Source of the DNA: Candidatus Hydrogenedentota bacterium
GTDB lineage: Bacteria; Hydrogenedentota; Hydrogenedentia; Hydrogenedentales; SLHB01
NCBI GenBank assembly: GCA_022706165.1
Contig: JAKJDA010000171.1
Coordinates: forward strand, 1 to 6,613
DNA length: 6,613 nucleotides
Reading direction: 5' to 3'
Part shown: positions 1 to 6,095 of the stretch, piece by piece
Layout of the letters: each line of letters starts with the position of its first letter
Numbering within the stretch: the first letter of the stretch is position 1
Position numbers and translations under genes: made by a program
The notes under the pieces: model-generated
Database searches by the model: none
What the model saw: only the letters and a program-made list of their open reading frames with translations
Told to the model about the DNA's origin: nothing

Positions 1-1975
1 CGACAACGTGGACGCCATTTCCTTTCCGCAGCAGACGCTGATGGTGGAGCCCACCTATCCGTGGACCGTTATGTGGCATTTCTCCGTGGACCCGCCGACC
101 CAAGGCGCTCCGGGTTCTGCGGTGAACACGGAACAAGGATTGACGCCGCCCGAAGCGGCAGGCGACGTGTTCGTCGCCACCGGTCCGCCCGCCTTCTCCA
201 ACGCCAAAGCGATCGACGAATCCGTTTTGGGGCTGGCTGCGCCGGGAGGGCCCGAAGACAATGTAGACGCTCTCGACTTGGATGCTCCCTTTTTGCCGCG
301 TCCACTGCCCAGAGGATCCCTGTTCTTCTCCCTATCCGCCGGATCCCCCTCCTTACTATCGAGTGGCAGAACCGCCGGCGACATTCTCATGCCCGATGGA
401 ATGGGCGGTTTTGAACTGGCTGTTCCTCCCTTTTTGTGGTCGTCGGGATTGTATCTGCCGAACGGATCGGATGTAAGTCTTGGCATTCCCGGGCAGGACT
501 TGGACGCCCTGTTTCTCGACTCGATCCAGTTTCCTTACTTCTCCATCGCCGCGCCGTGGGTGTCGCCCGGCGGCCCCATCGCCCCCGGCGACATCTTGTG
601 CCCCGATGGAACCGGGACATTTCCCTTCGCCCCCAAGAATGGCGCAGCCGACATTGTCATCTCGGCTCCGCAATTGGGGCTGACCGTGAACGATAACCTC
701 AATGCGCTGGACGCTCACGGGACGGTTTTCCCGTCCGAACCTGAGAATCCCGCGAACCAAATGCCGCACATGAACGGGCGCTTCCTCACGCCGGTCCCCG
801 ATAACAATCAACCGCCGCTGAGCGGACGGCCAAATTGGTGTTCCCCCGTGGCGACTCTCAACGTGGTGGAGTTCTGGGAAGTGAACCAGGCGCACGCAAG
901 CGCACAAGGTTTGCTGGACCCCGCCGATGTGGTCCCCGGGCCGGGCGTACGCCCCGGCAGTTCCACAGCGGATTACATCGGATGGTTCATGGACACCAGC
1001 AATCAGGGCAGTCCTGCCCGCGCCAATCCCGGAAACGGCGGCACGTTGGACATCGACATCATGCCCGGGTTTGACGAGTTCCTGCGGTGGGATAGCGCGA
1101 ATCTGTTCGGATGGCCCGCCGCCATGCCCTATGCGAAAACCCAGCACGCATGGGCGCTAGGGTATAGTTTTCGACCCGCTACGGCGGAACCCCAGGCATG
1201 GACGGAGCTGACGACCGAGATCGATGCGCTACGGACGCTCATCATGTCGTTCGTCATGTGGTCGCTCAAAAATCCCATCCACGTCATGGCGAATGGTTTG
1301 GGCGCATCCCCGGTCAGCATCACCTTCTACGAATGGGCGCCCCCCGCAGCCGCCGGAAACACCGGTTCCAACACGGAAACATGGGACTTTGGCATGGGGA
1401 TCGGCCACAGCGTGACGGCTGTAGGCTATCTCAATGGCGTAGACCCGGACGGGCCAGGTCCTTGGCCGACATGCGACTGGGTGATAGTCCACGACAACTG
1501 GTCGAGCACGCCGCGCAACGTCGCCGTGCCATGGGTGGATTTCTCGAACGCGCCCCCCAACAACCCGGCAACGGTCCTTGGCGATCCTGCCGCTACTAAC
1601 TGGTGGCGCTCCAACGTCGTGGCCAGCCTCGGCAATGATTCGGACGGCGACGGAATTCCCGATTCCGTAGAAGGAACGGGCGACTCGGACGGCGACGGAA
1701 CTCCCGACTATCTCGATCTGGACAGCGACGATGACGGAATCCCCGATGTCACCGAAGGCTCAAGCGATCCGGACAGCGATGGCGTTCCGAACTACCTTGA
1801 TTTGGACAGCGACGGTGACGGCGTGCCCGATTCACTCGAGCGCATCCTCGGCTCCAATCCCTACGACGCCGGCAATCCCACGGAAATACCTGCGGCGCAC
1901 TGGCTACTGGTGGCGCTGGCGCTTCTGACGGCAGGGTGGCTACTGGCGCGAAAAAGAAAATCGCCCATGGCGTAA
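1..1975 (+). CDS. Exported repeat protein with C39/papain-like domain, TSP3 repeats and C-terminal anchor (5' partial)
   Basis: The reading frame is open to the left edge, so the gene starts upstream; the GTG at 8 is not its true start. Residues here are counted from that GTG. Residues 1-238 hold about three divergent modules marked by D-N-[VL]-[DN]-A-[LI] (off the left edge at D-N-V-D-A-I, then 84-89, 229-234, with a variant DLDAL at 164-168), [FY]FS[LI], and GDIL-x-PDG at 124-131 and 194-201. Residues 275-540 resemble a papain-like/C39-like fold: Cys278 in [11 protein letters not shown], His467 in [10 protein letters not shown], and Asp496-Asn497 in VIVHDNW. Residues 543-609 are thrombospondin type 3 calcium-binding repeats (DSDGDGIPD type). 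Residues 627-651 form an IPAAHW motif, a hydrophobic helix and an RKRK tail, a PEP-CTERM/IPTL-CTERM-like sorting signal. The protein is probably exported and held at the cell surface. Peptidase activity is inferred only from residue order; the domain could be a non-catalytic relative. No function is assigned to the whole protein. Confidence 0.8.
   Translation, partial: DNVDAISFPQQTLMVEPTYPWTVMWHFSVDPPTQGAPGSAVNTEQGLTPPEAAGDVFVATGPPAFSNAKAIDESVLGLAAPGGPEDNVDALDLDAPFLPRPLPRGSLFFSLSAGSPSLLSSGRTAGDILMPDGMGGFELAVPPFLWSSGLYLPNGSDVSLGIPGQDLDALFLDSIQFPYFSIAAPWVSPGGPIAPGDILCPDGTGTFPFAPKNGAADIVISAPQLGLTVNDNLNALDAHGTVFPSEPENPANQMPHMNGRFLTPVPDNNQPPLSGRPNWCSPVATLNVVEFWEVNQAHASAQGLLDPADVVPGPGVRPGSSTADYIGWFMDTSNQGSPARANPGNGGTLDIDIMPGFDEFLRWDSANLFGWPAAMPYAKTQHAWALGYSFRPATAEPQAWTELTTEIDALRTLIMSFVMWSLKNPIHVMANGLGASPVSITFYEWAPPAAAGNTGSNTETWDFGMGIGHSVTAVGYLNGVDPDGPGPWPTCDWVIVHDNWSSTPRNVAVPWVDFSNAPPNNPATVLGDPAATNWWRSNVVASLGNDSDGDGIPDSVEGTGDSDGDGTPDYLDLDSDDDGIPDVTEGSSDPDSDGVPNYLDLDSDGDGVPDSLERILGSNPYDAGNPTEIPAAHWLLVALALLTAGWLLARKRKSPMA
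1632..1840 (+). repeat. Thrombospondin type 3 coding repeats
   Basis: This is an in-gene repeat of Asp/Gly-rich units. The clearest DNA-level pair is a 23-base unit at 1640-1662 and again at 1685-1707, 45 bases apart and differing at one base. A second related pair encodes YLDLDSDxDG near 1709 and 1794. The encoded units D-x-D-x-D-G-x-P-D are known in thrombospondin type 3 repeats to bind calcium and make a stiff rod. Here they would form a stalk between the catalytic-like domain and the membrane anchor. The near-identity of adjacent copies suggests recent duplication within the gene. Confidence 0.8.
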
Positions 1976-1984
1976 TGCATGCAC

Positions 1985-2016
1985 CGGGTCCCTGCAGGCC
2001 TTCCTGCGGGGACCCG
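1985..2016. terminator. Strong hairpin between convergent genes, possible terminator
   Basis: The arms 1985-1998 and 2003-2016 pair over 14 positions, counting one G-U wobble in the + strand RNA, around a CCTT loop. It starts 10 bases after the stop of the surface-protein gene and 72 bases past the stop of the convergent dxs, where a shared terminator is expected. No clear run of T follows on either strand (only CCCTTTC on +), so it is not a textbook intrinsic terminator. A weaker second pairing, CGCCC with GGGCG, spans about 2016-2046. Confidence 0.55.
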
Positions 2017-2087
2017 CGCCCTTTCGATCCATGAGGAAAGAGGGCGTGGGGCGCGCATTCGCGGAAAACGGCCGTGCGGATCGCGGT

Positions 2088-4004
2088 TTACGCGACGGGA
2101 TGGCCGCTATGATGCTGCACAAAAGCGCGAACGGCGCGCGTGAGAGACGGCGCATCGAGACCGATCTCCGCGAGTTGCTCCTCGCGGGTGGCGTGGTCGA
2201 TAAAGCGATCGGGAAAGCCGAGCGTTTTGACGCGAACTCCTGAGCCTTCGAATTTTCCCTCCTGGGAATAGTATTCAAGCACCGATGCGCCCAATCCGCC
2301 AAGGAGGGTGTTCTCCTCCACCGTCACGATCAACCCGCCCGATAGGCGGTCCAACATGGCCGTATCCAGCGGCTTGACGAACCGGGCATCGACCACCCCT
2401 ACGGATATGCCCTCCCGCGCAAGGGCGTCGGCGGCCTCCAAACATGCCGCCAAGCATGGCCCCACGCCCAAGAAGGTCGCGTCCGTCCCTTCGCGCAAGA
2501 TTTCGGCGCGGGAAATGTCGCGCCCGTCAGCCGGGCCGATCCGCGGCGCCAATCCGCGGGCATACCGAATCGCCACGGGGCCGGATTGCTCCAACGCCCA
2601 GGCCAGTGCCCGCTGCAAATCTTGGGCGTCACGCGGCGCCAGCAACGTGAGGTGAGGAATGATGCGCAAAAAAGACAGATCGAAGGCTCCTTGCTGGGTG
2701 GGGCTGTCCTCGCCCACCGCTCCGGCGCGATCGATTGCGAACACGACCGGCAGGCGCTGCAAACAGACGTCGTGCAGCGCTTGGTCAAAGCCTCGCTGCA
2801 GAAACGTCGAGTAAATGGCGCAAATCGGCTTCATGCCCTGCGCCGCCAACCCCGCCGCAAACGTGACGGCGTGTTCCTCGCAAATGCCAACGTCGTATAC
2901 GCGATCCGGAAATTCTTTTGCAACCGTCGAAAGACCGGTTCCCGTCGGCATGGCCGCCGTGATGGCCGCCACCTTCGAATCGGCGCGGAACGCCTCCAAC
3001 GCCGCTTGGGAAAAGGCCTCCGTAAAGGTCGGACATGGGGGAGAATTTGGCGTGAAGCGTCCCGTGGTGATGTCGAACGCCGCAACGCCATGATAGGTTT
3101 GCGGATCTTCTTCCGCAAAACTGTACCCTTTTCCCTTTTGTGTCACGACATGAAAAAAAACAGGGCCGTGCAATTTGCGTAGATTCGAAAAACATTCGGT
3201 GAGCGTGGGCAAATCGTGGCCGTCCACCGGGCCCACGTAGCGGAAACCAAGCTGCTCGAACAACGTGCCCGGCGTCAAAAAGCCCTTGACCGTTTGTTCC
3301 AAGCGAGACGCCGCCCGCGTCACGTGTTCGCCCAGCATGCGCTTCATGAAGCTCCCGATGTCTTCCTTGGCGCGCGTGTAGATGCCTGCGGTGATCAAAC
3401 GGCTGAAATACGACGACAACGCCCCGACGTTGGGCGATATCGCCATCCGGTTGTCATTGAGGACGACAAGCAGGTCCTTGCCGAGATGGCCCGCATGCGC
3501 CAGCGCTTCAAAGGCCATTCCCCCTGTCATGGCTCCGTCGCCGATGATCGCAACGACTTTGCGATCGTTTCCCAGCCAATCGTTGGCCACGGTCATGCCG
3601 AGGGCCGCCGATATCGAGGTCGAGCTATGCCCCACGCCAAACGCGTCGTATTCGCTCTCGGAAGGCCGGGGGTAGCCGCTGAGGCCGCCTTTCTTGCGGA
3701 CGCTGCAAAACCGTTCCCGGCGTCCGGTAAGCAGCTTGTGCGCGTAGCATTGATGTCCCACATCCCATATCAGCAGATCGTTTGGAGTGTCGTAGACGTA
3801 ATGCAGCGCGATGGTCAGTTCCACCACTCCCAAATGCGGCGCCAGATGCCCCCCGTTTACGGCCGCCGTCGCAATGATGGTCCGGCGAACCTCGTCGGCC
3901 AACGAGTCCAACTCCTCCGCCGGAAGCTTTCTCAGATCGATTGGGCTGGCAATAGAATCCAACAATGGCGTGTTGTCCGCCATCTGAGGCGAAAGCATGT
4001 CCAT
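2088..4004 (-). CDS. dxs: 1-deoxy-D-xylulose-5-phosphate synthase
   Basis: Dxs condenses pyruvate and glyceraldehyde 3-phosphate to 1-deoxy-D-xylulose 5-phosphate, using thiamine diphosphate and Mg2+, in the cytoplasm. It is the entry step of the MEP isoprenoid pathway and also feeds thiamine and pyridoxal synthesis. Numbered from the ATG at 4004 (638 residues, normal for the family), the N-terminal domain has His53 (GGHLAP), the thiamine diphosphate motif GDGA at 155-158 with NDN at 183-185, and His305. The transketolase-like pyrimidine domain has Glu376 (CEEHAVTFAAG), Tyr398 and Arg404 (IYSTFLQRGFDQ) and RYARG at 480-484. The C-terminal domain includes VTVEEN at 560-565. Most of these sit four to six residues after their E. 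coli equivalents. Glutamine 437 replaces the histidine usual at E. coli 431. The frame stays open to a GTG at 4130, but the extra 42 residues are Arg/Ser-rich and unlike Dxs. A GGGGAG lies 13 bases before the chosen ATG, a longish gap. ATGs at 3998 and 3983 are alternatives. It appears to be a single-gene unit. Confidence 0.95.
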   Translation of the reverse strand: MDMLSPQMADNTPLLDSIASPIDLRKLPAEELDSLADEVRRTIIATAAVNGGHLAPHLGVVELTIALHYVYDTPNDLLIWDVGHQCYAHKLLTGRRERFCSVRKKGGLSGYPRPSESEYDAFGVGHSSTSISAALGMTVANDWLGNDRKVVAIIGDGAMTGGMAFEALAHAGHLGKDLLVVLNDNRMAISPNVGALSSYFSRLITAGIYTRAKEDIGSFMKRMLGEHVTRAASRLEQTVKGFLTPGTLFEQLGFRYVGPVDGHDLPTLTECFSNLRKLHGPVFFHVVTQKGKGYSFAEEDPQTYHGVAAFDITTGRFTPNSPPCPTFTEAFSQAALEAFRADSKVAAITAAMPTGTGLSTVAKEFPDRVYDVGICEEHAVTFAAGLAAQGMKPICAIYSTFLQRGFDQALHDVCLQRLPVVFAIDRAGAVGEDSPTQQGAFDLSFLRIIPHLTLLAPRDAQDLQRALAWALEQSGPVAIRYARGLAPRIGPADGRDISRAEILREGTDATFLGVGPCLAACLEAADALAREGISVGVVDARFVKPLDTAMLDRLSGGLIVTVEENTLLGGLGASVLEYYSQEGKFEGSGVRVKTLGFPDRFIDHATREEQLAEIGLDAPSLTRAVRAFVQHHSGHPVA

Positions 4005-4151
4005 ACAGTCCGCAATTCTCCCCAAGCGCCTTGCGCCGCCCTGCCGCGACGTGGAGCGCCTTGCTTCCGAACGATCCGCGCCCCATCTGGAACCGCGATA
4101 TAACGTCGCACGCGCCGGCATCTCCGTCACAAAACCTTTTTGCGAAAGCTA

Positions 4152-4160
4152 CTTATACCA
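4152..4160 (-). promoter_or_regulatory. Extended -10 promoter candidate for dxs
   Basis: Read on the - strand, this is TGGTATAAG: a TATAAG -10 hexamer preceded by the TG of an extended -10 element. I see no good -35 box, as is common for extended -10 promoters. Transcription would start near 4145, giving a leader of about 140 bases to the ATG at 4004 or only about 15 bases to the GTG at 4130. It lies in a locally AT-rich patch of an otherwise GC-rich region. Confidence 0.5.
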
Positions 4161-4213
4161 TATTTCCGGGTCGAAAGGCACGTGCGCGCCGCGAACCGTA
4201 GAAGGCAGCGACA

Positions 4214-4375
4214 ATGGCTGGCGTTTCCGTCGCGACGGTCCAGCCTTCGTCGCGGAGTTTTTTGTTTGGCGAGGCGGATGTCTTTGGCGGTTTGGTCGAG
4301 CTTGTAGCCGCAGGAACGGGGTGTTCTTCCCGGCGCTTGACGGCGCGTTTCAGTGCAACACTCGTGCGCACATGA
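4214..4375 (+). CDS. Possible small ORF, 53 codons, unrecognised
   Basis: An ATG at 4214 follows AGAAGG (4200-4205) by 8 bases, which is good ribosome-binding spacing. The frame runs 53 codons to a TGA at 4373-4375, ending 36 bases before the amidase ATG on the same strand. The predicted peptide is Val/Ser/Ala/Gly-rich with FGEADVFGGLVELVAAG in the middle. It has no signal peptide, strong membrane segment or recognised motif. It may be a chance frame, because the opposite strand of the same stretch also looks partly coding. Existence is inferred only from start spacing. Confidence 0.2.
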   Translation: MAGVSVATVQPSSRSFLFGEADVFGGLVELVAAGTGCSSRRLTARFSATLVRT

Positions 4376-4397
4376 GTAGGGACATCTTCCAACGCAT

Positions 4398-4405
4398 GAG
4401 AGGAA
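4398..4405 (+). promoter_or_regulatory. Ribosome binding site of the amidase gene
   Basis: The purine-rich GAGAGGAA has its AGGA core 7 bases before the ATG at 4412. This spacing supports that ATG over the in-frame alternatives downstream. Confidence 0.7.
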
Positions 4406-4411
4406 GCCGCT

Positions 4412-5056
4412 ATGTCATGTCACATCGATCCCGAGACCCATTTGTTGACGGAAACTCCGCACCGGCCCAGTCCCGATTCCGGAGGCGTCATCACACCCGA
4501 AGCCATTGTTATCCATTACACGGGCGGGGGACGAGCCGCCGGCAGCATCGACTGGTTGACGCGCGCCGATGACGTGTATGTTTCCGCCCATGTCGTGATG
4601 GATCGCGACGGCTCCATCACGCAGCTTGTTCCCTTTAATCGCCGGGCGTTTCACGCAGGCCGCAGCGCATGGAACGGCCGCTCCGCCCTCAACGATTGGA
4701 GCATCGGCATTGAACTCGCCAATTACGGTGTTTGCTTGGAGCAACCGGACGGAGGCGTTCGCGCGTCTACGGGCGCTGAAATTGCCCGGGGAAGCGCCCT
4801 TCGCGCCGCGCACAAACACGGCGGGCCTGTTGTCTGGTGGGAACGTTTTCCGGAAGCCCAGATCGATGCCTGTGCGCGGCTCTGCGTCGCATTGATGCGC
4901 GCCTATCCCATCGAGCTTGTTCTGGGACATGACGATGTCGCCCCGGGCCGTAAAGTCGACCCCGGCCCCGCGTTCGACCTGGATGCGTTTCGGGCGCGGG
5001 TCGCCGTGTGCGGCGGTTCTTGCGGGAATGCTCGTTTGGATGCAACGGGGTTGTGA
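4412..5056 (+). CDS. N-acetylmuramoyl-L-alanine amidase (Amidase_2, AmpD-like)
   Basis: This zinc amidase should cut the bond between N-acetylmuramic acid and L-alanine of the peptide stem in peptidoglycan or its breakdown products. The 214-residue protein is one Amidase_2 (type 2 amidase, PGRP-like) domain. His35 in VIHYTGGG, His173 in LGHDDVAPGRK and Asp183 in KVDPGPAFD match the zinc ligands of AmpD (His, His, Asp). Glu101 in SIGIELANYG and Lys181 match the catalytic residues, and AFHAG at 79-83 is another family motif. There is no signal peptide, which fits a cytoplasmic AmpD-type role in recycling anhydro-muropeptides, or a phage-type endolysin. I see no phage genes nearby, so recycling is the better guess. 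Residues 108-145 form an extra loop compared with a minimal domain, and the tail has a CGGSC pair of cysteines at 200-204. It is monocistronic, divergent from dxs and convergent with the tRNA gene. Confidence 0.88.
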   Translation: MSCHIDPETHLLTETPHRPSPDSGGVITPEAIVIHYTGGGRAAGSIDWLTRADDVYVSAHVVMDRDGSITQLVPFNRRAFHAGRSAWNGRSALNDWSIGIELANYGVCLEQPDGGVRASTGAEIARGSALRAAHKHGGPVVWWERFPEAQIDACARLCVALMRAYPIELVLGHDDVAPGRKVDPGPAFDLDAFRARVAVCGGSCGNARLDATGL

Positions 5057-5108
5057 GAATTCGGGCCAGGCGTTGCGCGGGGAACGGGCGGGGAAAAAAT
5101 AGAAATGG

Positions 5109-5198
5109 CGGAGAGAGCGGGATTTGAACCCGCGGTACCCCTTGTGAGGGTACACACGCTTTCCAAGCGTGCGCCATCAACCACTCGGCCATCTCTCC
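5109..5198 (-). tRNA. tRNA-Ser (anticodon GGA)
   Basis: On the - strand the full cloverleaf is present. The acceptor stem GGAGAGA pairs with TCTCTCC, the D stem GCC with GGC, the anticodon stem CACGC with GCGTG around TTGGAAA, and the T stem GCGGG with CCCGC around TTCAAAT. A long variable arm (GTACC...GGTAC type) marks the type II structure of serine tRNAs. The anticodon GGA is at 5162-5164 and reads UCC and UCU codons. The discriminator base is G, as expected for serine. The 3' CCA is encoded at 5106-5108, just outside the given end. It is convergent with the amidase gene and divergent from the lipoprotein gene. Confidence 0.97.
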
Positions 5199-5213
5199 GC
5201 GCCGGAAACGCCG

Positions 5214-5243
5214 ATTTTAGGCGCCGGGGCGGAATAATGTCAA
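5214..5243 (-). promoter_or_regulatory. Sigma-70 promoter of tRNA-Ser
   Basis: Read on the - strand, a perfect TTGACA -35 (5238-5243) and a TAAAAT -10 (5214-5219) are separated by 18 bases. The expected start near 5207 is about 9 bases before the tRNA 5' end, typical of a strong stable-RNA promoter. Confidence 0.8.
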
Positions 5244-5334
5244 CTTGCCTTTTGGGCGCAGTTGCGTCTTTCCTTGGAAGTGTGGTTTGATGCTGGCGTG
5301 TTGAGTGCGGAAAACGTTGTGAAGGACGTGGCGC

Positions 5335-5340
5335 GAGGAA
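5335..5340 (+). promoter_or_regulatory. Ribosome binding site of the lipoprotein gene
   Basis: GAGGAA ends 6 bases before the ATG at 5347. Together with the signal peptide that begins directly at this ATG, it fixes the start. Confidence 0.65.
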
Positions 5341-5346
5341 GACGAC

Positions 5347-6006
5347 ATGAAGCCGATAGCCGTTTTGACGCTGGTTGCAGCATTGTTGTGGGCGATGACA
5401 TCGTGCAGCCCGAAGCCTTCTGGCAGCCCGGCGGCATCGCAGGGAAGCGCCGGAGCGGAGGCGGTGCAGGGAACGATCGAGGAGACGGTTGAAATCGGCG
5501 ATGTCGAGCAGTCTGTGCTGTTGTCGCTGACGTTGGCCAGCACGCTCACCGGCCCCAACATCCGCCAGGAGTTGCTCCGGGATCCGCGTCAGATCATCAA
5601 TTTGGCCCGGGTGTCTGTCAAGCCTCCGTTTCCGAAGGAGTTGCCTATTTTGTTGACCATTTCTTCGATGCGCACCTTTCCGGATACGCCGGTGGTGTTG
5701 CGGGTGCGCGCGTTTGCGGATGAGCGGCCGGTTGGCGTTTTTGCGGCGATTGCGGGCCGACACGACACGGGAAATCGGGATGTGTTGTGGACCTTTGATC
5801 CGTTGAAGGATGTTCCGGCGTTTCCCGATACGATGTTGGTCCGGGTGGAGGCGGACGCGTTGTTGATGCCGGCGGGCACGGATCCGGGATCGATTGATCT
5901 CCAGACGGCCACGACTTCGCCCGAGCGCGTCACGAAGCTTATTGGCAATCCGTTGCGCATCCAATTTCACGGGAATGGCGCGCCTGAGGCCCCCGCGGCT
6001 TCGTGA
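5347..6006 (+). CDS. Putative lipoprotein, family not recognised
   Basis: The 219-residue protein opens with a lipoprotein signal: a short basic start (MK), a hydrophobic stretch at residues 4-16 and Cys20 in AMTSCS. The cysteine would be lipidated and the protein held at a membrane facing the periplasm. The residue three before the cysteine is Met rather than the usual Leu, so the lipobox is imperfect. After a Ser/Gly/Ala/Pro linker (about 21-40) comes a globular domain (about 42-205) with alternating hydrophobic segments such as ELPILLTISSM, VVLRVRAFADE and TMLVRVEADALLM, which look like a beta sandwich. I recognise no catalytic or binding motif and assign no function. Leu is often written TTG here (for example around 5640-5880), giving the gene a slightly different codon flavour from its neighbours. 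It is monocistronic, with a hairpin past its end shared with the convergent gene. Confidence 0.8.
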   Translation: MKPIAVLTLVAALLWAMTSCSPKPSGSPAASQGSAGAEAVQGTIEETVEIGDVEQSVLLSLTLASTLTGPNIRQELLRDPRQIINLARVSVKPPFPKELPILLTISSMRTFPDTPVVLRVRAFADERPVGVFAAIAGRHDTGNRDVLWTFDPLKDVPAFPDTMLVRVEADALLMPAGTDPGSIDLQTATTSPERVTKLIGNPLRIQFHGNGAPEAPAAS

Positions 6007-6037
6007 CATCCCTGCCTGCTTCACAGCCAACGTCTTG

Positions 6038-6080
6038 AAAAAGACATCGCCGGAAGGCGTTGCGGCGTTCCCGGCGATGT
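6038..6080 (-). terminator. Rho-independent terminator of the right-edge gene
   Basis: The arms 6044-6053 and 6071-6080 are a perfect 10-bp inverted repeat (ACATCGCCGG / CCGGCGATGT). On the - strand the hairpin is followed by C then five T (6042-6038). It lies 16 bases past the stop of the - strand gene ending at 6096, as expected for its intrinsic terminator. On + there is no T run after the stem, so it would end the lipoprotein transcript less well. Confidence 0.75.
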
Positions 6081-6095
6081 GATTGGCGCACGGAA

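Larger units (their letters stand above)
4161..4411. other. Divergent intergenic region between dxs and the amidase gene
   Basis: Together with the dxs leader this leaves about 400 bases without a recognisable gene. It contains the dxs promoter candidate at its left end and a clear ribosome binding site for the amidase at its right end. The middle has two mutually exclusive weak coding signals. One is a 53-codon + strand frame with a Shine-Dalgarno-like sequence (4214-4375). The other is a - strand stretch that reads sensibly only with two compensating frame changes (about 4309-4200). Neither is recognised. I see no tRNA, clear hairpin terminator or repeat here. Confidence 0.5.

Noticed and set aside
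356..1147. 263-codon open frame on the - strand
   Set aside because: It is antisense to the surface-protein gene, whose translation has clear repeats and motifs. The antisense product is Gly/Arg/His-rich with no recognisable domain.
3216..4103. 295-codon open frame on the + strand
   Set aside because: It is antisense to well-conserved Dxs sequence. Its composition is dominated by Arg, Gln and His.
4337..4365. Possible amidase promoter: TTGACG, 17 bases, ACTCGT
   Set aside because: The -35 is good and the spacing is right, but the -10 has almost no match to TATAAT. I would not call it without transcript data.
5106..5198. tRNA-Ser as an integration site (attB) for a mobile element
   Set aside because: There is no integrase, no repeated copy of the tRNA 3' end and no phage-like gene in the window.
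4903..6030. Long open frame on the - strand (375 codons)
   Set aside because: It runs straight through the tRNA-Ser gene and antisense to the amidase end and the lipoprotein. Its product is Arg/His-rich, typical of an antisense shadow in GC-rich DNA.
6032..6045. Small hairpin GTCTT-GAAA-AAGAC
   Set aside because: The stem is only 5 bp and it overlaps the T-run of the better 10-bp terminator. It is probably incidental.
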